A stretch of DNA of 64,000 bases from Luteimonas endophytica (GTDB taxonomy: Bacteria > Pseudomonadota > Gammaproteobacteria > Xanthomonadales > Xanthomonadaceae), in the NCBI RefSeq assembly GCF_029887875.1, contig NZ_JARXRM010000046.1:1-64000 (forward strand), written 5' to 3'. The translations under genes were made by a program, and so were the position numbers. Below are positions 51,321 through 60,496 of this stretch, piece by piece. The notes under the pieces were generated by a model. That model was given only the letters and a program-made list of their open reading frames with translations, did no database searches and was not told the DNA's origin. Numbering within the stretch: position 1 is the stretch's first letter; each line of letters begins with the position of its first letter.

Positions 51321-51722
51321 TCAGAACCGGGCGCCGACGCCCACGCCTACGGTCCAGCGATCGAGCTCGATGTCGCGCTCGACGGTCTCGCCGGCCAGCT
51401 CGGCGTCGGTGCGGGCGCGCATGTAGCGCGCGTCGGCACGGGCGAACCAGGTCGGGTTGATGTTGAAGTCCAGGCCCACGGTGCCGATCGCGCCCTTCGG
51501 GGTGGTCAGGCCGACGTGGTCGCCGCCCGGATTGAGATCCTCGTTGCCGATGTCGGACCGGTAGTAGCCCAGCCCCACGAACGGCCGGAAGGCGGTGTCG
51601 GGGTGGCCGAAGTGGTACTGGCCGCTCACGGCCACCGGCTGCTGCTCGATGGTGCCGATCTTGCCCTGGTCGCCGCGCACGCGGGGATTGAACTTGTCCG
51701 CCGCGCCCCACCCGCGTTTCAC
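51321..51722 (-). pseudogene. ompW: OmpW-family outer-membrane protein, 5'-truncated
   Basis: The frame encodes the C-terminal two thirds of an OmpW barrel: TIEQQPVAVSGQYHF, FRPFVGLGYYRSDIG, and ending DRWTVGVGVGARF. OmpW is normally about 200 residues with a signal peptide and the first strands; here these are absent. The frame opens with a stop at about 51752 and has no signal peptide in any frame of the next 120 bases, where the divergent DUF2884 gene begins. The remaining part is probably not exported, so a deletion of the 5' end is the simplest view. GTG 51722 is the only nominal start. Confidence 0.8.
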
Positions 51723-51838
51723 CGGCGCTGCAGCGAGTTCGCCGCCACCTGACGAAAGTCATGCCATCCACCGGCACACGCTTCGCGGGGCGCGCTCGCG
51801 CAGACTCCGCGCATCGGCAACGCGTTTCGGGAGAGCAC

Positions 51839-52603
51839 ATGCGCATGAAGCGACGGATCGGGGCCGCGGTACTGCTGCTGGCGTGCGGCGGCGCTGCCGC
51901 GAACGAGGTCGACGTCTCCTGCAACGTCGACAGCGACTACGACTTCTCGCTCTCCGAGCGCAGCGTCATCCTCACCCGGGATTCGGGCGCGCCGCGCCGC
52001 CTGGTGATGCGCCGGGGCCGCCTGTTCGTGGACGACGCCTGGGTGCCGCTCGACAGCGCCGATCGCCGGCGCCTGGTCGACTACGAGCGCGAGGCCCGGG
52101 CGGTGGTGCCGCTGGCCCGCGACATCGGCCGCGAGGCGACCGAGATCGCATTCATCGCGCTGGGCGAGGTGGCCGCCGGGTTCAGCAGCGACCCCGACGC
52201 CACCCGCGGCAGGCTGGAAACCGCGCGCGCCAAGCTGGACCGACGGCTGGCAGGCTCGATGTCGGCCAACCGTTTCAGCAACGACGAGCTCGGCGAGGCC
52301 ATCGGCCTGGCGGTGCGCGAGGTGCTGCCGACGGTGATGGGCGACATCGTGAGCGGCGCGGTGCGCGCCGCGTTCGGTGGCGACGTGGCGCGCCTTGAAC
52401 GCATGGAGAACCTCGACGCCGAACTCGAGGCGCTGATCGAGCCGCGCGCCGAGGCGCTGGGGCGCAAGGCCGAACGCCTGTGCGCCCGCATGGAGGCGCT
52501 GGACCGGATCGACGATGCCCTCGAGTACCGGCTGCCCGACGGACGCCCGCTCGACCTGTTGCAGGTCGAGCGCACATCGAGGCGTCGCGCAGACGGCGCC
52601 TGA
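51839..52603 (+). CDS. DUF2884 (YggN-like) exported protein
   Basis: A 254-residue protein with a signal peptide (KRRIGAAVLLLACGGAAA) and a helical charged body fitting DUF2884/YggN. It includes DYDFSLSERSVILTRDSGAP, YEREARAVVPLARDIGREAT and a late QVERTSRRRAD. Periplasmic, function unknown. GGGAGAG stands before ATG 51839; the second ATG at 51845 is also possible. A terminator follows at 52640. Confidence 0.88.
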   Translation: MRMKRRIGAAVLLLACGGAAANEVDVSCNVDSDYDFSLSERSVILTRDSGAPRRLVMRRGRLFVDDAWVPLDSADRRRLVDYEREARAVVPLARDIGREATEIAFIALGEVAAGFSSDPDATRGRLETARAKLDRRLAGSMSANRFSNDELGEAIGLAVREVLPTVMGDIVSGAVRAAFGGDVARLERMENLDAELEALIEPRAEALGRKAERLCARMEALDRIDDALEYRLPDGRPLDLLQVERTSRRRADGA

Positions 52604-52639
52604 CCCCCGGCGACGGCTGCGTGCCGCCGCTCCTCCTCC

Positions 52640-52668
52640 GCCCCCGCATCCCCCGGGGGCTTTTTTTT
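52640..52668 (+). terminator. Rho-independent terminator after the DUF2884 gene
   Basis: GCCCCC at 52640-52645 pairs with GGGGGC at 52655-52660, and a run of eight T follows. It is the clearest intrinsic terminator of the window. It lies 72 bases before aceF, which therefore needs its own promoter between 52669 and 52739. Confidence 0.88.
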
Positions 52669-52739
52669 GGCTGCGGTTGGCGGCCGGCGCCGCTGCGGCC
52701 ACAATACGGCTCTTCCCCCCTCGCAGCGCGGAGTGCCGC

Positions 52740-54191
<1,452 letters not shown>

Positions 54192-54303
54192 GCGGCATGA
54201 GCCTCGCGCCCACGAGCGGCACGATGCGGCCGCCGGCGCGCGCGACGGCCGCCGCGGCGGCCGGAGGGTCGGCCGGTCGTGCCGGCGAGCGCGGCGGGCC
54301 GGA

Positions 54304-55407
54304 ATGAGCGCGGCGGCGTCCCCGGTCGTGGAGGCCAGCGCGCGGTCCATCGTCGGCCTGCGCGCGCTGCTCGATTACCCGCTGCTGCGGGTATCGGAGG
54401 TGACGGTCACCCCGGGCACCGTGTCGGCGGCACTGCTGGCGCTGCTGCTGGCATGGCTGGTCTCGGTGCTGCTGAGGCGGGGGATCCGGCGCTACGGCAA
54501 CCGCCATCCGAACGCCAACCAGGCCTCGCTGTACACCGTGTCGCGACTGGTCCACTACCTGGTGCTGGCGCTCGGCGTGCTGCTGGCCCTGGAGACGACC
54601 GGGATTCCGGTCGGCAAGTTCGCGGTGTTCGCCGGCGCGCTCGGGGTCGGCCTGGGCTTCGGGCTGCAGGCGATCTTCAGCAACTTCGTGGCCGGCCTGA
54701 TCCTGCTGTTCGACCGTTCGCTCAAGGTCGGCGACTTCGTCGAGCTCGATGCCGAACTGCGCGGCACGGTCCGGGCCATCAACATCCGCGCCACGCTGAT
54801 CACCACCAACGACAACATCGACGTGATCGTTCCCAACTCCGAGTTCGTCAGCGGCCGGGTGGTCAACTGGACCCATGGCTCGGTGAACCGGCGGATCCGG
54901 GTGCGCTTCGGCGTCGCCTACGGGGTCGACAAGGAGCTGGTCAAGAAGGCCGCCCTGGAGGCCGCCGCGCAGGTGCCCTTCACGCTGGCGACCGAAGGCG
55001 ACAAGCGGCCGCAGGTGTGGCTGGTGAACTTCGGCGACAGCGCGGTCGAGTTCATTCTCGCGGTGTGGCTCAACGAGGCCGCGGCGCGGCGCAACGCGGC
55101 GATCGAGGCCGCATACCTGTGGGAACTGGATTCCGCGCTCAAGCGCCACGGAATCGCGATCCCGTTTCCGCAGCGCGACCTGCACCTGCGCAGCCTGTTC
55201 GGCATGGAGGGCGCGGCCGCGGCCGCGGCGCTGCGCGGCGAGCGCGTCGACGCGGCCGCCGCCGGCGAGGCCCCGGCCAGCGCGCTGCATCCGCGCGAGC
55301 GCGCGGAGCTTTCCCGCAACGACGCCCGCGACGAGGCGGGGCGCCCGCCCGGCGACCCCGACGGGCCCGTCGCGGCGGAAGACGACGGCCGTGACCCTGA
55401 CCGCTGA
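54304..55407 (+). CDS. MscS-family mechanosensitive channel
   Basis: A 367-residue small channel. The pore helix and beta domain are marked by GKFAVFAGALGVGLGFGLQA, FVAGLILLFDRSLKVGDFVE and the following TRATLITTNDNIDVIVPNS-like segment (INIRATLITTNDNIDVIVPN). Three N-terminal helices precede. The C-terminal 80 residues are acidic/Ala-rich. It stands between aceF and lpdA in the same direction, which occurs in xanthomonads and seems unrelated by function. Confidence 0.92.
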   Translation: MSAAASPVVEASARSIVGLRALLDYPLLRVSEVTVTPGTVSAALLALLLAWLVSVLLRRGIRRYGNRHPNANQASLYTVSRLVHYLVLALGVLLALETTGIPVGKFAVFAGALGVGLGFGLQAIFSNFVAGLILLFDRSLKVGDFVELDAELRGTVRAINIRATLITTNDNIDVIVPNSEFVSGRVVNWTHGSVNRRIRVRFGVAYGVDKELVKKAALEAAAQVPFTLATEGDKRPQVWLVNFGDSAVEFILAVWLNEAAARRNAAIEAAYLWELDSALKRHGIAIPFPQRDLHLRSLFGMEGAAAAAALRGERVDAAAAGEAPASALHPRERAELSRNDARDEAGRPPGDPDGPVAAEDDGRDPDR

Positions 55408-55506
55408 TCCGCGAAAGGGGCGCTCGCACCCGCCCCCGCCGGCCGACCGCAGGCACGCGCCGCGCCGCCCGGCATCCCTCATGACGCACAACTGGAGACC
55501 CTGACC

Positions 55507-57327
55507 ATGGCCAATTCGATCGAAGTGAAGGTGCCGGACATCGGCGATTTTTCCGAGGTGCCGGTGATCGAGGTGCTGGTCTCGGTGGGCGACCGGGTCG
55601 AGGCCGATCAGGGCCTGATCACCCTGGAGTCGGACAAGGCGACGATGGAAGTCCCTTCGCCCGCCGCCGGCGTGGTGAAGTCGCTCAAGGTGGCGGTCGG
55701 AGACAGTGTGTCCGAGGGCGTCGTGGTCGCCGTGCTGGAGGCCGGGGAAGGGCAGGCGACGGAACCGCGCGAAAGCGAGGACTCAGGCAGTGAGGATCGC
55801 GCCGCTGCCGCGCCGCAGGACGGCCCGTCGAAGCCCCCGGTGGCGAAGTCCCACCGCGCCCCGGCCGAGCCGCCGGAGACCAAGCCCGCGCCGCGCAGCG
55901 GCCGGCAGGCGGACGTGGAATGCGCGCTGCTCGTGCTCGGTGCCGGCCCCGGCGGGTACACCGCGGCGTTCCGCGCGGCCGATCTCGGACTCGATACGGT
56001 GCTGGTGGAGCGCTACGAGGCGCTGGGCGGGGTCTGCCTCAACGTCGGCTGCATCCCGTCGAAGGCGCTGCTGCATGCCGCGGCGGTGATCGACGAGGCC
56101 GCGCACGCCGCCGACTACGGGATCGCGTTCGGCAAGCCGAAGATCGACCTGGACGCGTTGCGCGCGCACAAGCAGAAGGTGGTCGGCCAGTTCAACAAGG
56201 GTCTGGCGGGCATGGCCAAACAGCGCAAGGTGCGGGTGCTGGCCGGCAGCGGCGCCTTCGTCTCGCCCAACGAGATCGAAGTCGACGACGGCAAGGGCGG
56301 CAAGCAGCTGGTGAGCTTCGAGCAGTGCATCATCGCCGCCGGCAGCCAGGCGCTGAAGCTGCCCGGCTTCCCCTGGGACGACCCGCGGGTGATGGACTCC
56401 ACGGACGCGCTGGAGCTTGGCGCCACGCCCAAGAAACTGCTGGTGGTGGGCGGCGGCATCATCGGTCTGGAGATGGCCACCGTGTACCGCGCGCTCGGCA
56501 GCGAGATCACCGTGGTGGAACTGGCCGACCAGCTGATGCCGGGCGCCGACCGGGACCTGGTCAAGCCGCTGGCCGACCGGCTGAAGAAGCAAGGCGTGGC
56601 GATCCACCTGGAGACCAAGGTGGTCGAGGCCAAGGCGCAGAAGAACGGCATCGCCTGCAGCTTCGAGGGCGACAGCATCCCGGACACCAAGCTGTTCGAC
56701 CGGGTGCTGGTGGCGGTCGGGCGCGTGCCCAACGGCGGGAAGATCGACGCCGACAAGGCGGGGGTGCGGGTGGGCGAGCGCGGCTTCATCGACGCCGACC
56801 GGCAGATGCGCACCAACGTGCCGCACATCTTCGCGATCGGCGACATCGTCGGCCAGCCGATGCTGGCGCACAAGGCGACCCACGAGGGCAAGCTGGCGGC
56901 GGAAGTCGCCGCCGGCGAAAAGAAGGACTGGGTGGCGCGGGTGATCCCGTCGGTGGCGTACACCGACCCGGAGATCGCCTGGGTCGGCGTCACCGAGACC
57001 GAGGCGAAGGCCAAGGGGATCAAGGTCGGCGTCGGCAAGTTCCCGTGGGCGGCCTCGGCGCGCGCGGTCGGCATCGGCCGCGGCGAGGGCTTCACCAAGC
57101 TGCTGTTCGACGAGACCACTCACCGCGTCGTCGGCGGCGCCATCGTCGGCCCGCACGCGGGCGAGCTGATCGCCGAGGTCGCCCTGGCCATCGAGATGGG
57201 CGCCGAGGCGGCCGACATCGGCCACACCATCCATCCGCATCCGACGCTGAGCGAGTCGGTGGCGATGGCGGCCGAGGTCTACGAGGGCACCATCACCGAT
57301 CTCTACCTTCCGAAGCGGAAGCCGTGA
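55507..57327 (+). CDS. lpdA: Dihydrolipoyl dehydrogenase with N-terminal lipoyl domain
   Basis: A 606-residue E3 component. Residues 1-80 form a lipoyl domain (K44, ESDKATMEVP) almost the same as that of AceF. The linker is Pro/Ser-rich. The FAD-binding start is LLVLGAGPGGYTAAFRAADL, the redox disulfide is in VCLNVGCIPSKALLH, the NAD site is LLVVGGGIIGLEMATVYRAL, and the dimer end holds HPHPTLSE. It reoxidises dihydrolipoamide. E3 with its own lipoyl arm is known in Neisseria and Xanthomonas. Stop overlaps the next gene (GTGA). Confidence 0.97.
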   Translation: MANSIEVKVPDIGDFSEVPVIEVLVSVGDRVEADQGLITLESDKATMEVPSPAAGVVKSLKVAVGDSVSEGVVVAVLEAGEGQATEPRESEDSGSEDRAAAAPQDGPSKPPVAKSHRAPAEPPETKPAPRSGRQADVECALLVLGAGPGGYTAAFRAADLGLDTVLVERYEALGGVCLNVGCIPSKALLHAAAVIDEAAHAADYGIAFGKPKIDLDALRAHKQKVVGQFNKGLAGMAKQRKVRVLAGSGAFVSPNEIEVDDGKGGKQLVSFEQCIIAAGSQALKLPGFPWDDPRVMDSTDALELGATPKKLLVVGGGIIGLEMATVYRALGSEITVVELADQLMPGADRDLVKPLADRLKKQGVAIHLETKVVEAKAQKNGIACSFEGDSIPDTKLFDRVLVAVGRVPNGGKIDADKAGVRVGERGFIDADRQMRTNVPHIFAIGDIVGQPMLAHKATHEGKLAAEVAAGEKKDWVARVIPSVAYTDPEIAWVGVTETEAKAKGIKVGVGKFPWAASARAVGIGRGEGFTKLLFDETTHRVVGGAIVGPHAGELIAEVALAIEMGAEAADIGHTIHPHPTLSESVAMAAEVYEGTITDLYLPKRKP

Positions 57328-58133
57328 AGACGACGGCATCCTGTGCCGCGATCCTCGCGGCACTGCTGGCGGGCACGGCCGCGGCCCACGTCGCGCAGCC
57401 CAACACGATCAGCATGGCCAGCGTCGATCGTTGCCCAGGTGGTCCGGAATGGCTGGAGTCGCTGCGTGCCGAGCGCCGTGCCGCAGGACCGCGCCCGGTA
57501 GCGACGAACCCTGCGCTGCGCGACCGGCTGATTGCCCTGGACAGGGACCGATCCGCCGCGGACTACTCGCAAGCGGCTGCAGAGGCGGCTGCTGCGGCCG
57601 ACGCTGCCGCAGCGGCGGCCCTGGCAGCGATACGTGCAGGCGATTCGGGTTCCGCGCCTTCCGTGCCGGAAAGCACGTCGCCGCCAGCTACGCCCCGGGA
57701 AGCCTCGCGCCTTTCCCGCTTGCAGGCGCTTGTCGACCTGCAGAAGCCGCCGAGGGTTGCCGAGATCGGCCCGAGCGGAATGAACGCGGTCTTTTCGGTC
57801 CTCGAAAGAATCGCTTCCCAGCCGCAGGCCCGGCTGCGCCTGGGCGAAGCGCTCCTGCGGAGCGGCGACCCGGGCCTGGACCGGGCGTCGAGGCGCCGCG
57901 CGGCCGAACTGGTCGATCGTGCATTGCACGACCTCGGCGAGCCGCAGCGGTATGGCACGCTCTTCGACATCCAGGCACAGGGCCGGGCGATCCTTCGACA
58001 GCCTGTCGAGGCCGAGGCGGGGCTGGAGGCGCGGCGAGCGGGACTGGGCCTCGTCCCGTTGGCGCTCGAAACCTGCGTCCGCAGCGACAGCGAGAGCGAT
58101 ATGCCCTGGTCGCTTTTCTTCGGGTTCCTTTGA
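57324..58133 (+). CDS. Exported protein, DUF6624-like
   Basis: A 269-residue protein with a signal peptide (AAILAALLAGTAAAH) and an Ala-rich helix at about 80-105. The C-terminal half resembles DUF6624: it has ALHDLGEPQRYGTLFDIQAQ and ends with EARRAGLGLVPLALETCV. Role unknown. GTG 57324 overlaps the lpdA stop. The TGA stop lies at the centre of a perfect 20-bp palindrome. Confidence 0.72.
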   Translation: MKTTASCAAILAALLAGTAAAHVAQPNTISMASVDRCPGGPEWLESLRAERRAAGPRPVATNPALRDRLIALDRDRSAADYSQAAAEAAAAADAAAAAALAAIRAGDSGSAPSVPESTSPPATPREASRLSRLQALVDLQKPPRVAEIGPSGMNAVFSVLERIASQPQARLRLGEALLRSGDPGLDRASRRRAAELVDRALHDLGEPQRYGTLFDIQAQGRAILRQPVEAEAGLEARRAGLGLVPLALETCVRSDSESDMPWSLFFGFL

Positions 58134-58141
58134 AGGAACCC
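58122..58141. repeat. Perfect palindrome spanning a stop codon
   Basis: GGGTTCCTT and AAGGAACCC flank TG, where the stop TGA at 58131-58133 begins. The nine-base-pair arms lack a following T-run, so it is not a standard terminator. It may bind a dimeric regulator or form a 3' stabilising hairpin for the lpdA transcript. Confidence 0.8.
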
Positions 58142-58354
58142 TCGGCTGGGATCCACCCTAGCCTTCGGCGGGTGAACCAGACGATCCCGCAACTGTGACG
58201 CACCGTCGCCTTTTGGCGGAAGCGCGTCGCGCTTCCGGCGCCGACCTAGGGCGGCTCCCATCTGTGCCCCGCTGCCGGCCTCTGCTCTAGTCGACGGGCC
58301 GGTTCGGCGCAGGGGGGGTCGGCAACGCGCCAGTGCGCGCAGAGGGGAAGGACG

Positions 58355-60265
58355 ATGAGGATTGGATTCGGGATGAAGGCGCTATGTGGCGCCGTCCTGG
58401 CAGCGGCCAGCGCCACGGCCGTGTCGGAAGATGCGCACCGCGTGGCTGGCGGGAGCAAAACCGCACCACAGTCGACCGCGGACGCCGGCGCACTGGAACA
58501 GCGACTGCGTCAGGAAGAAACTCGTCTGCGCGCCGAGCGCGCCGCCTATCCGGGACATTTCCGCCGCGCCTATGCCGCCTATCCGCGGATTCCGGCCGGG
58601 ACCCTCGAGGCGATCGCCTACGTGCAGAGCCGCTGGCAACCGCTCGCGCCGGAGGCGGAGAATCACGGCCATCACCACATGCCCGCCGCGTACGGGGTCA
58701 TGGGGCTCTACGCCGGCGACGGCTTCGCCGACCAGGTCGGCGAGGCGGCGGCGCTGCTGGGCGTGCCGGGCGAGCGGATCAAGGCCGATCCGGCCACCAA
58801 CATCCTCGCGGCCGCGGCGCTGCTGGACCGGCTGATGCGCGGCAAGCCGGTGTCCTCGCTGGAGGACGCGGCGCCGCTGCTGGCCCGCTATGCCGGTTTC
58901 GGCCAGGATCCGGGTGACAGCGCGGTCGGCGACTACGCCCGCGCCAGCTTCGCCTTCGACGTGCTGCTGGCGCTGGACCGCGGGGTGAACGAGAAGGGCA
59001 TGGTGGTGCCGCAACGGGCGGTGGCCTGGGAACAGGCGTTCGATGCCGACACCCTGGTCCGGCTGAACGCGCCGTTCGTGCGCCTGGACGTCGAAGGCGA
59101 CCGCATCGAGACCGACAGCCACGCGATCGACCCGGTCAGCGAGCGGCTGGTGCGCCGCGACGGCGCCGCGGGCAAGGGCCCCGACATGCAGCCGCTGAGC
59201 ACCGACTACGGCCCGGCGATCTGGAACCCGGCGCACTCGTCCAACTACACCGCATCGCGCAGCGCGGCGGTGAGCGCGGTCACCATCCACACCGCCCAGG
59301 GCAGCTACGCCGGCACGATCTCGTGGTTCAAGAACGCCTCGGCCAACGTCAGCGCCCATTACGTGATTCGCAGCTCGGACGGCCAGGTCACCCAGATGGT
59401 GCGCCACGCCCATACCGGCTGGCACGTGCGCAACCACAACAGCTACACCCTGGGCATCGAGCACGAGGGCTACGTCAACAACAGTTCCTGGTATACCAGC
59501 GCGATGTACAACGCCTCGGCGGCGCTGGTGCGTCACTTCTGCGCCAGCTACAGCGCGATCAGCTGCACCGCGGCCTACAGCGGCGCGCCCAGCAGCGGCA
59601 TCAACGTGCTGCCGACCAGCATCAGGATCAAGGGCCACCAGCACTTCAGCGGCCAGACCCACACCGACCCGGGCATCAACTGGAACTGGAGCCACTACTA
59701 CGGCCTGCTGAACCCCGGCAGCGGCGGCGGCACCGCCTATCTGGACCGCTTCGAGTCCAGCGTCGGTCACTTCAACACCAGCCCGGCGTATTCGGGCAGC
59801 ACCACCGGCATCTCCACCGCCTCCACCGCCACCCGCGACTGCACCACCCGGCGCTACGGCAACTGTTCGCTGCGGGTCCTGCTCAGGGACAATCCCAACA
59901 CTTCCGCCAGCTGGGCGGTGCGGCTGCTCTCGGGCGCCGGAAACCCGGGGAGCAACACCGCGCTGTCGCGCAGCAACGGCAGGGTCGGGTTCTGGGCCTG
60001 GTCCGGCGGCAGCGGCATGAGCGTGGGCGTAGGCATCGACGACAGCGACGGCACCGAGCGTTCGGCCAATCGCGCGCTTCCGGCCAACCAGTGGACCTAC
60101 GTCGAATGGAGCCTCACCGATGCAGGCCAGTGGAACGGCTGGGTCGGCAGCGCCAACGGCGCGATCACCGCTTCCAGCGTGAAGCTGGACGCGATCTGGC
60201 TGTACCGCGCGCAGACCAGCTACGACGTCAACGTCTACATCGACGACGTGCAGATCCGCAACTGA
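58355..60265 (+). CDS. Exported N-acetylmuramoyl-L-alanine amidase with SLT-like domain
   Basis: A 636-residue three-part protein. A hydrophobic segment at residues 5-22 is a signal. Residues 75-215 have the SLT transglycosylase plan (TLEAIAYVQSRWQPL, AYGVMGLYAG), but Q91 stands where the catalytic Glu is usual. Residues 305-445 are an Amidase_2 domain with H312 (TIHTAQG), H428 (KGHQHF) and D438 (HTDPG), the expected zinc site. The last 175 residues are a beta-rich domain shared with the next gene. The amidase cuts the stem peptide from MurNAc. Start ATG 58355; ATG 58373 is possible. Confidence 0.88.
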   Translation: MRIGFGMKALCGAVLAAASATAVSEDAHRVAGGSKTAPQSTADAGALEQRLRQEETRLRAERAAYPGHFRRAYAAYPRIPAGTLEAIAYVQSRWQPLAPEAENHGHHHMPAAYGVMGLYAGDGFADQVGEAAALLGVPGERIKADPATNILAAAALLDRLMRGKPVSSLEDAAPLLARYAGFGQDPGDSAVGDYARASFAFDVLLALDRGVNEKGMVVPQRAVAWEQAFDADTLVRLNAPFVRLDVEGDRIETDSHAIDPVSERLVRRDGAAGKGPDMQPLSTDYGPAIWNPAHSSNYTASRSAAVSAVTIHTAQGSYAGTISWFKNASANVSAHYVIRSSDGQVTQMVRHAHTGWHVRNHNSYTLGIEHEGYVNNSSWYTSAMYNASAALVRHFCASYSAISCTAAYSGAPSSGINVLPTSIRIKGHQHFSGQTHTDPGINWNWSHYYGLLNPGSGGGTAYLDRFESSVGHFNTSPAYSGSTTGISTASTATRDCTTRRYGNCSLRVLLRDNPNTSASWAVRLLSGAGNPGSNTALSRSNGRVGFWAWSGGSGMSVGVGIDDSDGTERSANRALPANQWTYVEWSLTDAGQWNGWVGSANGAITASSVKLDAIWLYRAQTSYDVNVYIDDVQIRN

Positions 60266-60334
60266 CCGCGGCGGGCAGGCGGGGGGCGACCAGCCCCCCG
60301 CGTATTCCGGGCCGCCGGCCAGCGCAGGCGGCCC

Positions 60335-60446
60335 GCTCGTAGGAGCGCGCCATCCACGCGAAGTCCACGAATCCGCCAGCGCCTGGAATCATCACCACCC
60401 CCGCCGGCCCCATCCGCGGTCTTCGCGGCCAGGGGCCGCTCCTCCG
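60335..60446. repeat. REP-like inverted repeat C
   Basis: The left arm starts CTCGTAGGAGCGCGCC at 60335. The right arm at 60421-60446 reads, on the minus strand, CGGAGGAGCGGCCCCTGGCC, the same type. It lies in the 231-bp gap between the two peptidoglycan enzymes and may limit read-through. No T-run follows. Confidence 0.7.
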
Positions 60447-60496
60447 CAGCCGTTTCGCTTGCCGTCGAATTGACGACCCCGCACGAGGATCACGTC

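Noticed and set aside
54304-55407. MscS gene between aceF and lpdA as a dehydrogenase-related function
   Set aside because: The protein has a clear channel signature and no link to the complex. Its place seems to be a matter of gene order only.
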